A stretch of 7,889 nt of DNA, taken from the NCBI GenBank assembly GCA_947462425.1, contig CANHPI010000113.1, positions 1-7,889 on the forward strand. Reading direction: 5' to 3'. Positions within the stretch are counted from its first letter, which is position 1; every line of letters begins with the position of its first letter. A program made the translations under genes and the position numbers. The notes below the pieces were generated by a model. That model saw nothing but the letters and a program-made list of their open reading frames with translations, searched no databases and was not told where the DNA came from. Positions 5,778-7,889 of the stretch are shown in pieces. Source of the stretch: Bacteroidota bacterium (GTDB lineage Bacteria; Bacteroidota; Bacteroidia; B-17B0; B-17BO).

Positions 5778-7193
5778 TTATAAAAGTTTATTTTTAAATG
5801 ATTGTATTAATTGCATTACCGCAACGTCTTGTTCTAATATTGGCAAATATTCCAATAATTCAGTGTGTTTTTCATAATCCATTTCAAGGGCATTTTCTAA
5901 AAACACCATACCCTGTTGTTTTCTTCCCAACTCCATTTGCAATCCACTCATACGATAATATAATTCAGGAGTATCAGGATATTTTTGAATGCCTTCTGCT
6001 AATATTTTTTCACAATCTTTATAATACTCTCCATCGTATAACAATTTAGCATAATCTATATACACATCAAACTCATCATAGCCCAATTCAATTACTCTAA
6101 GATATGCTGAGGCAGACTCTTCCAAAAAACCTAATTTATGCTGAACTTCGGCAAACACATACCAATACTCAGGCATGTTAGGATTTATTTCAATAGCTTT
6201 TTTAATGTAATGTAAGCTTTCTGTAATTCTGTTTTGATAATCCAAAACAATACCAATACCTAACCAAGCATCTGCATGAGCAGCATCTAATTTAATGGCC
6301 CTATTATAATTAACTAAAGCATCTTCATATTGATTTAAATTTTCGTAACACTCACCAATATAATAATAGGTACTCGCATCAGGCTCTTCATGCTTAAACG
6401 TTTCTCTGTAAACTTCAATCGCATCAATATACCTATCTAATTGAGCTAATGAATTAGCTTTATTAAAGTAAGCTGACGAAAAATTATCTTTAATGGCAAT
6501 TGCATAATCATAAGCATCTATTGCCTTTTCAAATAAACTTAAACGATTATAACTAATTCCCAGGTTAAACCAAGCAAAATGATTATAAGGTTTTCCTTCA
6601 ATATAACTTTCGTAAAAAGACACGGCTTCTTCACTCTTTCCGGTCATCTCAAAACATAGAGATAATTCGTTTAAGGCAATATCATTATCAGAATTTACTT
6701 TGATAGCTTTCTTTAAATAATACAACGCATCTTCTGCCTTATCATCATTTAAAAATTCAATACCAATTGCAACATACACCTCATCTTTAAATTCAGATAG
6801 AGGTAATGCTTTTTTATAATTTTCAATTGCTTGCTCAGTCAACCCAGTTTGACTGTAAATATAACCGCGTGTCATATATAACTCACTGTTACTACTTTCA
6901 ACCTGCTCCACTTCATTTAATAATAAAAGTGCCTCATGTGTTTTATGCTGAGAAGATAAATATTGAGCTAATTTAATTTTTAAAGATGTTGAATAAGGAT
7001 AATGATCTAGCGCAAAATCAATGGCTTTTTTTGCCATTTCCAAATTAAACCATTGCATATAATAGTCAATAACATCTTCTAATTCATCTACATCAAAAAA
7101 CTGATGTGCACCAGAAGAAACCATGTCCTCGAATCGTTTTAAACTCTTTTCGAAATCTTGGTTATTAGGACCGTCTCCTTCAAATTCGCTCAT
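5778..7193 (-). CDS. Cytoplasmic tetratricopeptide (TPR) repeat protein, 471 aa
   Basis: The protein is almost entirely TPR helical repeats and has no signal peptide or membrane segment, so it should be a cytoplasmic scaffold. After an acidic, poorly conserved N-terminus (1-40) and less regular helices (41-100), about ten 34-residue units can be read from residue 103 to about 442. They start near 103, 137, 171, 205, 239, 273, 307, 341, 375 and 409. Several are canonical, for example AWFNLGISYNRLSLFEKAID at 207-226 and YYYIGECYENLNQYEDALVN at 276-295, with the typical W/L/G/Y-A-F-A-P positions. No enzymatic domain is attached. TPR arrays bind peptides or partner proteins, but no partner can be inferred. 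It is the first gene of the minus-strand block and is divergent from glmM. A perfect -7 element lies 25 bases before its ATG. I regard it as a conserved Bacteroidota protein of unknown function. Confidence 0.9.
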   Translation of the reverse strand: MSEFEGDGPNNQDFEKSLKRFEDMVSSGAHQFFDVDELEDVIDYYMQWFNLEMAKKAIDFALDHYPYSTSLKIKLAQYLSSQHKTHEALLLLNEVEQVESSNSELYMTRGYIYSQTGLTEQAIENYKKALPLSEFKDEVYVAIGIEFLNDDKAEDALYYLKKAIKVNSDNDIALNELSLCFEMTGKSEEAVSFYESYIEGKPYNHFAWFNLGISYNRLSLFEKAIDAYDYAIAIKDNFSSAYFNKANSLAQLDRYIDAIEVYRETFKHEEPDASTYYYIGECYENLNQYEDALVNYNRAIKLDAAHADAWLGIGIVLDYQNRITESLHYIKKAIEINPNMPEYWYVFAEVQHKLGFLEESASAYLRVIELGYDEFDVYIDYAKLLYDGEYYKDCEKILAEGIQKYPDTPELYYRMSGLQMELGRKQQGMVFLENALEMDYEKHTELLEYLPILEQDVAVMQLIQSFKNKLL

Positions 7194-7218
7194 TTATATG
7201 CTCTTTCTTTATTAATGG

Positions 7219-7226
7219 CAAATTTA
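7219..7226 (-). promoter_or_regulatory. -7 promoter element for the TPR gene block
   Basis: On the minus strand the sequence reads TAAATTTG, a perfect TAnnTTTG match, with 25 bases between it and the ATG of the TPR gene. No TTG is found 17-23 bases further upstream, so the -33 half is weak. The position fits a short leader of roughly 20 nt, and this is the best promoter candidate for the TPR-comA-rhodanese-DedA direction. Confidence 0.45.
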
Positions 7227-7291
7227 AGCTTTAAAACCACATTTTATTGGTTAATTTTTAACAATAATAATTGTATTTTGTAGAAAAATAG

Positions 7292-7324
7292 TTGATTTTA
7301 GTCTGAGACCTTATGGTATATTTG
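7292..7324 (+). promoter_or_regulatory. Promoter for glmM (TTG ... TATATTTG)
   Basis: TATATTTG at 7317-7324 is a perfect Bacteroidota -7 element (TAnnTTTG). A TTG at 7292-7294 lies 22 bases upstream, within the range seen for the -33 element in this phylum. The GTG start of glmM follows 23 bases after the -7 box, giving a leader of about 15-20 nt. The 154-bp region 7194-7347 thus holds two divergent promoters and nothing else that I can identify. Confidence 0.6.
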
Positions 7325-7347
7325 TTTGAATATAAATTAAAAATAAA

Positions 7348-7889
7348 GTGACCTTAATAAAAAGTATTTCAGGAATTAGAGGAACCATTGGTGGTAAGCC
7401 AGGTGATGGATTAAGTCCTTTAGATATTGTAAAATTTGCATCCGCTTATGGGAGTTGGATTTTAGCAAAAGACCCCACTAAAAAAGCAACAGTTGTAATT
7501 GGCCGCGATGCTCGATTATCAGGATTAATGGTAAATAATATTGTTTGCGGAACATTAGTTGGATTAGGCATTAATGTAATTGATTTAGGTTTAAGTACCA
7601 CCCCAACTGTTGAAATTGCTGTTACCGAATTAAATGCCGATGGCGGTATTATTTTAACAGCAAGTCACAATCCTAAACAATGGAATGCCTTAAAATTATT
7701 GAATAATAAAGGTGAATTTATCAGCGACAGCGAAGGAAAATATATTTTAAAATTAGCTGATAACGAAAACTTCACCTATTGCGATGTAAACCAATTAGGA
7801 ACTTACCAGCAACGTGATGATTTAATGCAAATTCATATTGATAAAGTATTACAATTACCTTATGTAGATGTTGAGGCAATTACTAAGGC
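7348..7889 (+). CDS. glmM: Phosphoglucosamine mutase GlmM, N-terminal part (runs off the window)
   Basis: GlmM converts glucosamine-6-phosphate to glucosamine-1-phosphate, a cytoplasmic step towards UDP-GlcNAc for peptidoglycan and LPS. The first 180 codons are present of a family length near 450-460. Residues 5-16 read KSISGIRGTIGG, the substrate-loop start in the form I associate with Bacteroidota, where the canonical 'FGTDGIRG' is shortened. VVIGRDARLSG lies at 49-59. The phosphoserine loop is ILTASHNPKQWNALKLLNN (102-120), with the catalytic serine at S106 by comparison with the family. The metal loop and C-terminal domain lie beyond the window. The start is GTG at 7348: an in-frame TAA at 7333-7335 blocks any longer reading and no ATG is available. 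The 'TASHNPKQWNALK' form favours GlmM over phosphomannomutase, but a related hexosephosphate mutase cannot be fully excluded without the C-terminal half. Confidence 0.88.
   Translation, partial: MTLIKSISGIRGTIGGKPGDGLSPLDIVKFASAYGSWILAKDPTKKATVVIGRDARLSGLMVNNIVCGTLVGLGINVIDLGLSTTPTVEIAVTELNADGGIILTASHNPKQWNALKLLNNKGEFISDSEGKYILKLADNENFTYCDVNQLGTYQQRDDLMQIHIDKVLQLPYVDVEAITK

Noticed and set aside
5644..5877. 77-codon plus-strand frame across the palindromic element and the TPR gene 3' end
   Set aside because: The translation is rich in Leu, Phe, Ser and Cys, overlaps the antisense TPR gene, and has no recognisable motif.
5798..6049. 83-codon plus-strand frame antisense to the TPR gene
   Set aside because: It is fully antisense to a confident coding region and has no domain signal.
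7261..7274. ACAAT-AATA-ATTGT dyad in the divergent promoter region
   Set aside because: Five-base AT-rich arms are expected by chance in this composition, so I do not call it an operator.

Overview
The window is about 7.9 kb of AT-rich DNA whose gene content, promoter signals and lack of Shine-Dalgarno sequences point to a member of the Bacteroidota. The supporting signs are a CarboxypepD_reg-like/TonB-dependent receptor gene, a GlmM of the 'SISGIRGTIGG' type that I associate with this phylum, and perfect TAnnTTTG -7 elements. The genus cannot be told from the sequence.

Layout: positions 1-150 hold the 3' end of a plus-strand metallophosphoesterase gene. It is followed by a small secreted CarboxypepD_reg-like protein (358-996) and a TonB-dependent outer-membrane receptor with the same N-terminal domain type (1092-3587). 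A perfect 18-bp hairpin (3627-3666) then ends both this plus-strand block and a convergent minus-strand block. Read in its own direction, that block contains a cytoplasmic TPR protein (7193-5778), a phosphosulfolactate synthase of the ComA family (5574-4783), a single-domain rhodanese (4722-4420) and a DedA-family membrane protein (4314-3682). The window closes with the 5' part of glmM on the plus strand (from 7348), divergent from the TPR gene across a 154-bp promoter region.

How the genes may work together: the two plus-strand envelope genes look like an uptake or surface module whose substrate cannot be predicted. On the minus strand, the sulfite-consuming ComA-type enzyme lies 60 bp from a rhodanese, a family that can release sulfite from thiosulfate, so a small sulfonate-forming unit is plausible but unproven. 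DedA (a likely undecaprenyl-phosphate recycling protein) and GlmM (UDP-GlcNAc precursor supply) both serve cell-wall synthesis, but they are not in the same transcription unit.

Non-coding structure of note: a 143-bp element with imperfect terminal inverted repeats and an internal hairpin lies between the TPR and comA genes (5621-5763). It resembles a non-autonomous, MITE- or REP-like intergenic repeat. A 25-bp imperfect inverted repeat built from GTTGTTT units lies between the rhodanese and DedA genes (4346-4413). I see no CRISPR array, tRNA, rRNA, transposase or clearly new multi-gene system.
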